Shown: positions 7,279 through 14,333 of the stretch, piece after piece | How positions within the stretch are numbered: position 1 is the stretch's first letter | How the letters are laid out: every line of letters begins with the position of its first letter | DNA from: CAYZZA01 sp964482685 | Lineage (GTDB): Bacteria; Bacillota; Bacilli; Lactobacillales; Carnobacteriaceae_A | Reading direction: 5' to 3' | NCBI GenBank assembly: GCA_964482685.1 | Contig: CAYZZA010000022.1 | Location: forward strand, 1 to 18,969 | Length of the DNA stretch: 18,969 nucleotides | Program-made: the position numbers and the translations under genes | Notes under the pieces: model-generated | What the model saw: only the letters and a program-made list of their open reading frames with translations | Told to the model about the DNA's origin: nothing | Databases searched by the model: none

Positions 7279-9122
7279 TGGAACAACAATCGAAAAAAGG
7301 GATTCGGTCAAGAAAACCAAAAAACTTTATGGCCACTACAAAAAGAATCCTAAGTTATTTGTCTGATAAAGCACTTTGGTTGTTTATTGCATTTGTCTTT
7401 GCAATCATATCAGCGATTCTCTTAGCCAAAGCCCCTCAACAAATGGGGCGCGTGACAACTGAAATTTATAGTGTCGTGCAACAGCGTATGGCCCTTCGTA
7501 AAGCAGGCCAATCGATTGAAGGCGTGAACATTGATTTTGAAACCATTAGACAGATCATCTTTGTGGTACTTGCCATGTTTGCTGGGGCAGGGATTGCCAA
7601 CTATGCCCAGCAATTTATTATGGTGCGCATTTCACAAAATACGGTCTACGATATGAGAAAAGACTTGAAAGAAAAAATGAGCCGATTGCCGATCCGATAC
7701 TACGATACCCATTCAAATGGAGACATTATGTCCCGTGCGGTAAACGATATGGATGAGATTGCCAACACGCTCCAACAAATATTGACCCAGTCTATGATGA
7801 GTTCGGTTCAATTGGTGACTATTACAATCGTCATGCTTAGCATCAATGTCAAACTTGCCTTACTCACGATGCTCACAGTGCCGTTAAGTGTTTTTATGAT
7901 TTCATTTGTAGCTCCACGCGCACAAAAACAGTTCTCGATTCAGCAACGAGAACTAGGAAATTTAAATGATGTCATTGAAGAAACTTATTCAGGACATGAA
8001 GTAGTAAAAATTTATACACAAGAAGCACGAGAGATTGAACGGTTCGATGAACAAAGTGAACGCTTGAACGTTGCTTCTCAAAAAGCTCAGTTTTTGTCTG
8101 GGATTATGATGCCTTTGATGAGTTTTTCACGAGACCTTGCCTACTTGAGTGTGGCAATTGTTGGAGGATTGGGTGTTGCAGCGGGTACGATTCCGATTGG
8201 AGTCGTACAAGCATTTCTAGAATATGTCAATCGCTTTAGCCAACCGCTTCGACAAGTTGCAAACTTATCGAATACGATTCAAGTTACCGTTGCCTCGGCT
8301 GAACGAGTCTTTGAGGTCCTAGATGAAGAAGAAATGGTGGATTTGGAGTCTGGTGTAGCGCCGCAACCAAATAGTCCTTACAAAGTAAAGTTTGACCAAG
8401 TCCAATTTGGATACGGAGACGACAAAGATCCATTGTTGATGACAAACTTTAATTTGGATGTATTAGAAGGAGAAATGATTGCAGTTGTTGGTCCAACCGG
8501 GGCAGGGAAATCAACCTTGATTAATCTGTTGGAACGTTTCTATGATGTAAAGGGTGGAAGCATTCGTTTTGAAGGAACCGACATCCGAGACATTGATCGA
8601 GAAACGTTACGGGAACATTATTCGATGGTGTTGCAAGATACATGGTTGTTTAATGGGACGATTTATGACAATATTGCGTATGGAAGCCGAGACGAAAATG
8701 TCAAAGAAGAAGATGTCATGGCAGCTTCAAAAGCAGCACTTGTAGATGAATTTGTACGTCGTTTGCCACATGGTTACGACACAGTCTTGAACGAAGAAGC
8801 TACAAATATCTCTCAGGGACAACGTCAATTGATCACCATTGCTCGTGCTTTTATGGCTGACCCTGAAGTGCTGATTCTTGATGAGGCAACATCTAGTGTA
8901 GATACACGTACTGAAATTTTGATTCAAAAAGCGATGGTCAACTTGCTCCAAAACCGCACAAGTTTTGTTGTGGCCCACCGTTTGTCCACGATTCGTGATG
9001 CAGACAAGATTATTGTGATGAATCATGGAGATGTGATTGAAACAGGTACCCATGACGAGTTGATTGAGAAAAAAGGTTTCTACGCAGATTTATACAACAG
9101 TCAGTTCCAAGAAGCAAGCTAG
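7278..9122 (+). CDS. ABC exporter half-transporter with canonical ATP site (EfrB/LmrD-type)
   Basis: Second half-transporter, 614 residues: exporter membrane domain (about 30-350) then ATPase domain. Motifs are Walker A GPTGAGKST (405-413), signature ISQGQRQL (from 511), Walker B VLILDEATSS with catalytic E536, and switch-loop H567 in VVAHR. It therefore supplies the Walker A/B residues and histidine of the hydrolysis-competent site, while the preceding protein supplies the consensus FSGGQ signature. The periplasmic-side loop between the first two helices is longer (about residues 60-95) than in the partner, as is usual for the B/D subunits of this class. ATG 7278 overlaps the previous stop (TAATG), with GAGGGGAGG just upstream, so the two are translationally coupled and probably made in equal amounts. 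A strong terminator follows. Confidence 0.9.
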   Translation: MEQQSKKGIRSRKPKNFMATTKRILSYLSDKALWLFIAFVFAIISAILLAKAPQQMGRVTTEIYSVVQQRMALRKAGQSIEGVNIDFETIRQIIFVVLAMFAGAGIANYAQQFIMVRISQNTVYDMRKDLKEKMSRLPIRYYDTHSNGDIMSRAVNDMDEIANTLQQILTQSMMSSVQLVTITIVMLSINVKLALLTMLTVPLSVFMISFVAPRAQKQFSIQQRELGNLNDVIEETYSGHEVVKIYTQEAREIERFDEQSERLNVASQKAQFLSGIMMPLMSFSRDLAYLSVAIVGGLGVAAGTIPIGVVQAFLEYVNRFSQPLRQVANLSNTIQVTVASAERVFEVLDEEEMVDLESGVAPQPNSPYKVKFDQVQFGYGDDKDPLLMTNFNLDVLEGEMIAVVGPTGAGKSTLINLLERFYDVKGGSIRFEGTDIRDIDRETLREHYSMVLQDTWLFNGTIYDNIAYGSRDENVKEEDVMAASKAALVDEFVRRLPHGYDTVLNEEATNISQGQRQLITIARAFMADPEVLILDEATSSVDTRTEILIQKAMVNLLQNRTSFVVAHRLSTIRDADKIIVMNHGDVIETGTHDELIEKKGFYADLYNSQFQEAS

Positions 9123-9205
9123 GCTTGGTACACAATTGTGAAGGCAGAAATGGAAGCACACTGTTTTTCAATTGAGTATCCAATACAAACAGCGTAAAAA
9201 AGACG

Positions 9206-9266
9206 AAAAAACCTGGATTCTTACTGAAAGCCTCATAAAGGGCTCTCAGAAGAATCCAGGTTTTTT
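9206..9266. terminator. Strong bidirectional terminator after the exporter operon
   Basis: AAAAAACCTGGATTCTT (9206-9222) pairs perfectly with AAGAATCCAGGTTTTTT (9250-9266), and the helix continues inward through CTGA/TCAG and AGCC/GGCT. The T run is part of the distal arm. Confidence 0.88.
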
Positions 9267-9369
9267 GATTGATCAACCAATCTGTCGTATCATAAAAAAA
9301 ACCAAAAGAAGGAGAATGAGAAAAAACTAATATGTATGCAACATTTGTTGCTTTTCTTTTTTTATAAAA

Positions 9370-9384
9370 ATGAAAGCGCTGAAA
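9370..9384. promoter_or_regulatory. Possible CcpA (cre) site upstream of tdk
   Basis: ATGAAAGCGCTGAAA fits the catabolite-response consensus WTGNAANCGNWNNCW at all but one position (the C near the 3' end). It lies about 35 bases upstream of the tdk -35 box. The surrounding stretch 9267-9481 otherwise holds only a weak GCAAC/GTTGC hairpin with a T-rich tail (9338-9362) and the tdk promoter. Confidence 0.3.
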
Positions 9385-9417
9385 ATAAAATACAAACTAC
9401 AGGACATAGAATCAAAC

Positions 9418-9446
9418 TTGTTATTTTCCGCGACGTGCCTTATAAT
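9418..9446 (+). promoter_or_regulatory. Promoter of the tdk-prfA-prmC-sua5 operon
   Basis: TTGTTA (9418-9423), a 17-base spacer and a perfect TATAAT (9441-9446), about 36 bases before the tdk start codon. Confidence 0.75.
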
Positions 9447-9481
9447 TTTAAAGAACTTGTTTAGAAGAAAGTGGGAAAAAA

Positions 9482-10096
9482 ATGGCACAATTGTTTTTTA
9501 AATATGGCGCAATGAATAGTGGAAAATCCATTGAAATATTAAAAGTAGCCCACAATTATGAGGAACAAGACAAACCTGTCGTAATTATGACAAGTTCAGT
9601 CGATGACCGTGATGGGGTTGGAAACATTTCAAGTCGGATTGGATTAAACAGAGAAGCATTTTCGATTGAACCTACAACAAATATTTATGAGACCATTCAA
9701 GCTTTGCCCTTTACCCCGGCATGCTTGTTAATTGATGAAGCCCAATTTTTAAAAAAAGAACACATTTTGCAACTAGCTCAAATTGTTGACAACTTGGGGA
9801 TTCCCACGATGGCGTTTGGTTTAAAAAATGATTTTAGAAACCAGTTGTTTGAAGGGTCTGAATACCTTTTGTTGTATGCAGATAAAATAGAAGAGATGAA
9901 AACCATTTGCTGGTTTTGTCACCGCAAAGCAACCATGAACATGCGAATGGTGGATGGACATCCGGTTTACACAGGAGAACAGATTCAAATCGGTGGAAAT
10001 GAAGCGTACTTTCCGGTCTGTCGAAAACACTACAATTCTCCTCCCATCTCTTTAAAAGAGCAGGACGGAGAAAGAAAAGAGGATACACATGTTTGA
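9482..10096 (+). CDS. tdk: Thymidine kinase
   Basis: Phosphorylates thymidine to dTMP with ATP in the pyrimidine salvage pathway; cytosolic, type II (TK1-like) family, 204 residues. The P-loop is GAMNSGKS (9-16). LLIDEAQFL (82-90) carries the Asp-Glu pair of the active site. The C-terminal zinc-binding ligands appear as CWFC (C143, C146) and VCRKH (C180, H183), with the lasso loop between them. The ribosome binding site is weak (GAAAGTGGG about 7 bases upstream). It is the first gene after a good promoter, and its last eight bases overlap prfA, an arrangement known from many Firmicutes. Confidence 0.95.
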   Translation: MAQLFFKYGAMNSGKSIEILKVAHNYEEQDKPVVIMTSSVDDRDGVGNISSRIGLNREAFSIEPTTNIYETIQALPFTPACLLIDEAQFLKKEHILQLAQIVDNLGIPTMAFGLKNDFRNQLFEGSEYLLLYADKIEEMKTICWFCHRKATMNMRMVDGHPVYTGEQIQIGGNEAYFPVCRKHYNSPPISLKEQDGERKEDTHV

Positions 10097-11165
10097 TCGT
10101 TTTGAACAAATTGAAATCAGATACGATGAAATCAATGAAATGTTAAGTGACCCAACGGTCATTTCTGATACACAACGTTTTTTGGCCCTCAGTAAAGAAG
10201 AATCAGATTTACGTGAAACAGTAGACGTATATGGCACGTATAAAGAAATCATGGTTGAAATCGCCGAGACAGAAGAACTGTTGTCTGAAACATTAGAACG
10301 AGATATGGAAGAGCTAGTCAAAGAAGAACGAAAGTCCTTGCTAGAACAAAAAGAAGAGTTAGAAGAGCGGCTAAAAGTGTTGTTGTTGCCTAAAGATGCT
10401 AACGATGAACGAAACGTCATCATGGAAATCCGTGGAGCAGCAGGTGGGGATGAAGCTCAGCTATTCGCAGGAGACTTGTATGAAATGTACCAAAAATACG
10501 CAGAATCCCAAGGTTGGAAGATTGAAGTATTGGATGCAACAATTACAGCAATCGGCGGCTATAAAGAAATCACGTTGATGATTACAGGGCAAAACGTCTA
10601 TGCAAAGCTAAAGTTTGAAAACGGTGCTCACCGTGTGCAACGAGTGCCACAAACAGAATCTCAAGGACGTATCCACACGTCTACTGCTACGGTAGTTGTG
10701 ATGGCCGAAGCTGAAGAGGTGGAAGTCAACATTGAAGAAAAAGATATTCGTACGGATATTTATCGCTCCAGTGGTGCCGGTGGACAACACGTCAACAAGA
10801 CGGATTCCGCTGTTCGACTCACACACTTGCCGACCGGAATCGCTGTTGCCATGCAAGATGAACGATCCCAACTCAAGAACCGTGAAAAAGCAATGAAGGT
10901 GCTCCGTGCACGTGTCTATGACCAAATGAGAAACGAAATTCAAGAAGAGTATGATTCGGAAAGAAAGTCTGCAATTGGAACAGGCGATCGCTCCGAAAGA
11001 ATTCGGACTTACAACTATCCACAAAGTAGAGTCACCGATCATAGAATTGGGCTGACCATTCAGAAATTAGAGCAAATTTTATCTGGAAAGCTAGATGAAA
11101 TTATTGACGCCCTTTTGTTGTTTGAACAAACAGAAAAACTAGAGAATCTTCAAAATGGTCTCTAA
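10089..11165 (+). CDS. prfA: Peptide chain release factor 1
   Basis: RF1 recognises UAA and UAG in the ribosomal A site and triggers peptide release. 358 residues, the normal length. The catalytic motif GAGGQHVNK has GGQ at 231-233. The stop-codon recognition tripeptide, PAT in Escherichia coli and PET in Bacillus, reads PQT (187-189) here, within RVPQTESQGRIHTSTATV. The C-terminal RTYNYPQSRVTDHRIG segment is intact. The ATG lies inside the tdk coding end, with AGAGGA a few bases upstream, so translation is probably coupled. The next gene encodes the methylase that modifies the glutamine of GGQ. Confidence 0.97.
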   Translation: MFDRFEQIEIRYDEINEMLSDPTVISDTQRFLALSKEESDLRETVDVYGTYKEIMVEIAETEELLSETLERDMEELVKEERKSLLEQKEELEERLKVLLLPKDANDERNVIMEIRGAAGGDEAQLFAGDLYEMYQKYAESQGWKIEVLDATITAIGGYKEITLMITGQNVYAKLKFENGAHRVQRVPQTESQGRIHTSTATVVVMAEAEEVEVNIEEKDIRTDIYRSSGAGGQHVNKTDSAVRLTHLPTGIAVAMQDERSQLKNREKAMKVLRARVYDQMRNEIQEEYDSERKSAIGTGDRSERIRTYNYPQSRVTDHRIGLTIQKLEQILSGKLDEIIDALLLFEQTEKLENLQNGL

Positions 11166-12066
11166 ACATGTAGAAGTGAGAGACACTGACTCTCTTCGTA
11201 CGTATAAAGAAGTCCTTTTATGGGCTTCTTCTTTTTTAGAAGAACAAAAGCAAGAGCGTTATGCAGCAGAGTGGTTGCTCAAAGAGATGCAAGGATGGAC
11301 AAAAACGGAGCTTATCCAACATCTGCATTTGCCTATGCCACATGCAACAAAAGACCAGTATCTTTGCTACATTGAAAAAGCAGCTCGTGGGGTTCCACCT
11401 CAACAGTTAATTGGCCATGCATGGTTTTATGGTCGACGCTTTGAAGTGACATCAGATACATTAATTCCACGGCCTGAAACAGAAGAATTGGTTGAGGCGG
11501 TACTGGACTCGCTTCCACAAACGGGTCCCGTGCGCATTGTAGATATTGGCACTGGAACGGGCGCTATTGCATGTACATTAAAAGCAGAACGACCCGAAGC
11601 TCATGTAACAGGTATCGACTTATCGCCAAAAGCGTTGGCAGTTGCCAAAAAAAATGGTCTCTTCTTGGAAACACCAATTCGGTGGCTAGAAGGAGATTTA
11701 ACGGACCCAGTGGCTCAGGAATTGTTTGACGTTGTCGTCAGCAACCCTCCTTATATAGGAAGAGACGAAGAAGGCACATTGCAAGAATCTGTGCGTACCT
11801 ATGAACCAGAAATGGCCTTATTCGCAGAAAAGGATGGGTTTGCGATTTATGAACGTTTGAGTCAAGAATTGCCGTTGATTTCACATGCAGGCACATTGTT
11901 CTTTTTAGAGATTGGATTTGCTCAAGGGCCGCGAGTCAAAGAGATGATGCAACACGCCTTTCCGACACGAGAGATTGAGGTTTTACGGGATTTAAGTGGA
12001 AAAGACCGGATGATTCGAATTAGCGAGGAAAAAAACAATCCCGCACAAAAAGAAAAAAACAATTAA
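11155..12066 (+). CDS. prmC: Release factor glutamine methyltransferase
   Basis: Transfers a methyl group from S-adenosylmethionine to the GGQ glutamine of release factors, raising their activity. 303 residues: helical N-terminal substrate domain (about 1-100) then a Rossmann methyltransferase domain. The SAM-binding loop is VDIGTGTGAIA (129-139), and the catalytic NPPY motif is at 197-200 (VVSNPPYIG), which marks amide-nitrogen methylases. RFEVTSDTLIPRPETEELV, just before the SAM loop, is the family signature. The last dozen residues are a lysine- and asparagine-rich tail beyond the usual end. The ATG overlaps prfA by 11 bases, so substrate and enzyme are co-translated from one message. Confidence 0.95.
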   Translation: MVSKHVEVRDTDSLRTYKEVLLWASSFLEEQKQERYAAEWLLKEMQGWTKTELIQHLHLPMPHATKDQYLCYIEKAARGVPPQQLIGHAWFYGRRFEVTSDTLIPRPETEELVEAVLDSLPQTGPVRIVDIGTGTGAIACTLKAERPEAHVTGIDLSPKALAVAKKNGLFLETPIRWLEGDLTDPVAQELFDVVVSNPPYIGRDEEGTLQESVRTYEPEMALFAEKDGFAIYERLSQELPLISHAGTLFFLEIGFAQGPRVKEMMQHAFPTREIEVLRDLSGKDRMIRISEEKNNPAQKEKNN

Positions 12067-12107
12067 AAAACCGTCCACAATGTTTGTTAAAGAAAAGGGG
12101 GAACGGT

Positions 12108-13124
12108 ATGGAAACACGTCTGTTTGATCGCGCTCATCTAACTGAGGCTGTCAAATTGTTAAAAAAAGGAGAGGTAGTGGCCTTCCCAACAGAAACGGTT
12201 TATGGATTAGGTGGTGACGCAACTAATTTTGAAGCAGTTCAAAAAATATTTGCAGCGAAAGGTCGACCTGGAGACAATCCATTGATATCGCATGTGTGGC
12301 ACGCTACACAAGTAGAAGACTATGCAGAAGAGATTTCTGAAAAAGCTTATCAGTTGATGGATGCATTTTGGCCCGGCCCACTGACACTTATTTTAACAGC
12401 TAAAAAAGGGAAGATTGCCTCAAATGTAACGGCTGGTTTGCCTACAGTTTCGTTTCGGATGCCAGACAATCCTTTGGCACTTGAGTTAATCAAACGCGTT
12501 GGCAAGCCTTTGGCAGCACCAAGCGCCAACACATCTGGAAAGCCAAGTCCAACAACGGCTGCTCATGTTTTACATGATTTAAAAGGCAAGATCTCTGGCA
12601 TTGTAGATGGCGGTCCAGCTACTGTTGGGTTAGAATCAACAGTTTTAGACATGACACATCCACGTGGCCCGGTGATTCTGCGGCCTGGCGCTATAACAAG
12701 AGAACAGCTAGAAGCGATTATTGGTTCCGTGCTACAGCCAGTTGGTTTGCACCTCGACACCACAGTACCAAAAGCTCCAGGGATGAAGTACAAACATTAT
12801 TCTCCAAAAGAGCCAGTTTACATTGTGTCAAAAAAAGGAATTGGATGGGAAAAAGCGATCGCGCATTTTCAATCCATGGGAGAACACATTGGTTTGCTGG
12901 CTAGTGACCTGGTTCTCGCGCGCTTTTGTGCAGATGGAATAGACAGCTATTCCCTAGGACCTAAACCAGATGCAACAGAAGCAAGCAAACATTTATACAG
13001 TGGATTGCGCTTTTTCGAACAAACAAACGCAACCATCATTTTGGCAGAAGAATTGGATGATGGAGAAGCCGGACTAGCCTTTATGAATCGGCTAGAAAAA
13101 GCAGCGGATTTAAAAAGAATTTAA
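12108..13124 (+). CDS. Threonylcarbamoyl-AMP synthase (Sua5/YwlC)
   Basis: Makes threonylcarbamoyl-AMP from threonine, bicarbonate and ATP, the first step of the t6A modification at position 37 of tRNAs reading ANN codons. 338 residues: an N-terminal YrdC-like catalytic domain (about 1-205) plus the C-terminal Sua5 domain, so the long two-domain form. Motifs include FPTETVYGLGG (26-36), KGRPGDNPL, PSANTSGKPSPT (from 138) and the interdomain linker PGMKYKHYSP (224-233), which closes over the active site in known structures. The start at ATG 12108 is chosen for AAAGGGGG about seven bases upstream; a TTG at 12084 in frame has no such site. It lies 41 bases after prmC and is probably the last gene of the tdk operon, since upp has its own promoter. 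Confidence 0.93.
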   Translation: METRLFDRAHLTEAVKLLKKGEVVAFPTETVYGLGGDATNFEAVQKIFAAKGRPGDNPLISHVWHATQVEDYAEEISEKAYQLMDAFWPGPLTLILTAKKGKIASNVTAGLPTVSFRMPDNPLALELIKRVGKPLAAPSANTSGKPSPTTAAHVLHDLKGKISGIVDGGPATVGLESTVLDMTHPRGPVILRPGAITREQLEAIIGSVLQPVGLHLDTTVPKAPGMKYKHYSPKEPVYIVSKKGIGWEKAIAHFQSMGEHIGLLASDLVLARFCADGIDSYSLGPKPDATEASKHLYSGLRFFEQTNATIILAEELDDGEAGLAFMNRLEKAADLKRI

Positions 13125-13141
13125 AAAAAAGCAGAATAATA

Positions 13142-13170
13142 TGGAAACATCTTGTTTGTTCCTGTATAAT
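13142..13170 (+). promoter_or_regulatory. Putative promoter of upp
   Basis: TGGAAA (13142-13147), a 17-base spacer and a perfect TATAAT (13165-13170), 38 bases before the upp start codon. The -35 box is only a partial match. Confidence 0.55.
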
Positions 13171-13208
13171 AAGACTGTTTGAAAATAATGTAAGGGAGCT
13201 GTGTATAT

Positions 13209-13838
13209 ATGGGAAGTTTTCAAGTTTTGGATCATCCTTTAATTCAACACAAATTGACAATTATTAGAAACAAAGAAACAGGTACGAAGTACTTTCGTGA
13301 AGTTGTAAACGAAATCGCTCGATTGATGGCTTACGAAGTTTCTCGTGACATGCCTTTGGAAGATGTTGAGGTTGAAACTCCAATGGTGAAAACAACACAA
13401 AAACAATTAGCAGGCAAAAAAGTAGCCATTATCCCTATTTTACGTGCCGGTTTGGGAATGGTAGATGGCATGCTAGATTTGATCCCCGCAGCTAAAGTTG
13501 GACATGTGGGCATATACCGTGACCACGAAACACTGGAAGCGGTAGAGTACTTTGTCAAACTCCCTTCTGATATTCATGAAAGACAGTTATTTGTTGTCGA
13601 CCCTATGCTTGCAACAGGTGGGTCTGCGATTGCCGCAATTGATGCATTGAAAAAAAGAGGAGCCTCTCACATTAAGTTTGTTTGTTTGGTAGCTGCACCT
13701 GAAGGTGTAGAAGCTTTGAAAAAAGCACATCCAGATGTAAACATTTATGCAGCTGGGGTAGATGAAAGACTAAATGAGCAAGGGTACATTCTTCCAGGAT
13801 TGGGAGATGCAGGCGACCGTTTATTCGGTACGTTATAA
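13209..13838 (+). CDS. upp: Uracil phosphoribosyltransferase
   Basis: Converts uracil and PRPP into UMP in pyrimidine salvage; soluble, 209 residues, exactly the family size. The PRPP-binding motif is VVDPMLATGGSAIAAID (129-145). The family signatures FQVLDHPLIQHKLTIIRNK near the start, PILRAGLGMVDGMLDLIP in the middle and the uracil-binding end GYILPGLGDAGDRLFGT are all present and intact. AAGGGAG lies about ten bases before the ATG. It has its own promoter and a terminator directly behind the stop, so it forms a single-gene unit. No PyrR-type leader was seen. Confidence 0.97.
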   Translation: MGSFQVLDHPLIQHKLTIIRNKETGTKYFREVVNEIARLMAYEVSRDMPLEDVEVETPMVKTTQKQLAGKKVAIIPILRAGLGMVDGMLDLIPAAKVGHVGIYRDHETLEAVEYFVKLPSDIHERQLFVVDPMLATGGSAIAAIDALKKRGASHIKFVCLVAAPEGVEALKKAHPDVNIYAAGVDERLNEQGYILPGLGDAGDRLFGTL

Positions 13839-13890
13839 AAACAAACAAAAGAGCGGATGCGAACGTGCATTCGTTTTTTTGTTTGTTTTC
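13839..13890. terminator. Terminator after upp
   Basis: CGGATGC (13854-13860) and GCATTCG (13867-13873) form the GC-rich stem with one G-U pair. The helix is extended by AAACAAACAAAA pairing with TTTTTGTTTGTTT, so T runs lie on both strands. Confidence 0.85.
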
Positions 13891-13975
13891 ATAAGACAGA
13901 TGAGAATTCTGTAAGAATGTGAACAAAAATTGACGTTGAACGCCTTTATAGAAGCATTTATAGCCAAAAATGATC

Positions 13976-14041
13976 AAAATATGCTAGTATAGAATGAAGA
14001 CTACTTTATCTTAAAAAAAATATGGTAGTATAGATTGAAGA
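13976..14041 (+). promoter_or_regulatory. Two near-identical extended -10 promoter-like elements
   Basis: A 25-base element at 13976-14000 recurs at 14017-14041 with 23 of 25 identical bases, start to start 41 bases. Each copy contains TATGnTAGTAT, a close match to the extended -10 consensus TRTGnTATAAT. No good -35 box precedes either. They are the best candidates for promoters of murA, whose start codon lies about 300 bases downstream. Confidence 0.5.
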
Positions 14042-14333
14042 ATGTGGTGTGCAATAAGATGAGCGGTCCTTGCTTTTTTAAAAAGATAAACACACTCGGA
14101 CGCTTCTGTGGACGCACTTGCCATAGAAAAAGAACGCACATTATTTCATTTCTCACCTTTAAATTCTTTTTCATGTGCAATTACTGAGAATTTAAAGGGC
14201 CACTTGTATGACTCTTTCTCTTTTGTTTGCGACAGTAGACAGAGAGAGGAATATTCTTTTAAACATAACCTATTGACACTAGACGCGTTCTGGAAATCCC
14301 AGATGAATGATTAGAAAAATTCGGAGGAAACCA
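14042..14333 (+). other. Long, possibly structured 5' leader of murA
   Basis: About 290 bases between the promoter-like pair and murA, with no convincing gene. CCTTTAAATTCT (14156-14167) is a perfect complement of AGAATTTAAAGG (14187-14198). A second hairpin pairs TCTTTCTCT (14213-14221) with AGAGAGAGG (14241-14249), including G-U pairs. GCACAT near 14126 could instead pair with ATGTGC near 14173, inside the first loop. No T run directly follows either stem, so neither is an obvious terminator. I recognise no known riboswitch class. Confidence 0.4.

Noticed and set aside
9332..9367. Eleven-codon frame MYATFVAFLFL before tdk
   Set aside because: The GGAG element is too far upstream, and the sequence coincides with a hairpin and T run.
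14108..14314. 68-codon frame in the murA leader
   Set aside because: GTG start without a ribosome binding site; it crosses both hairpins and has no recognisable domain.
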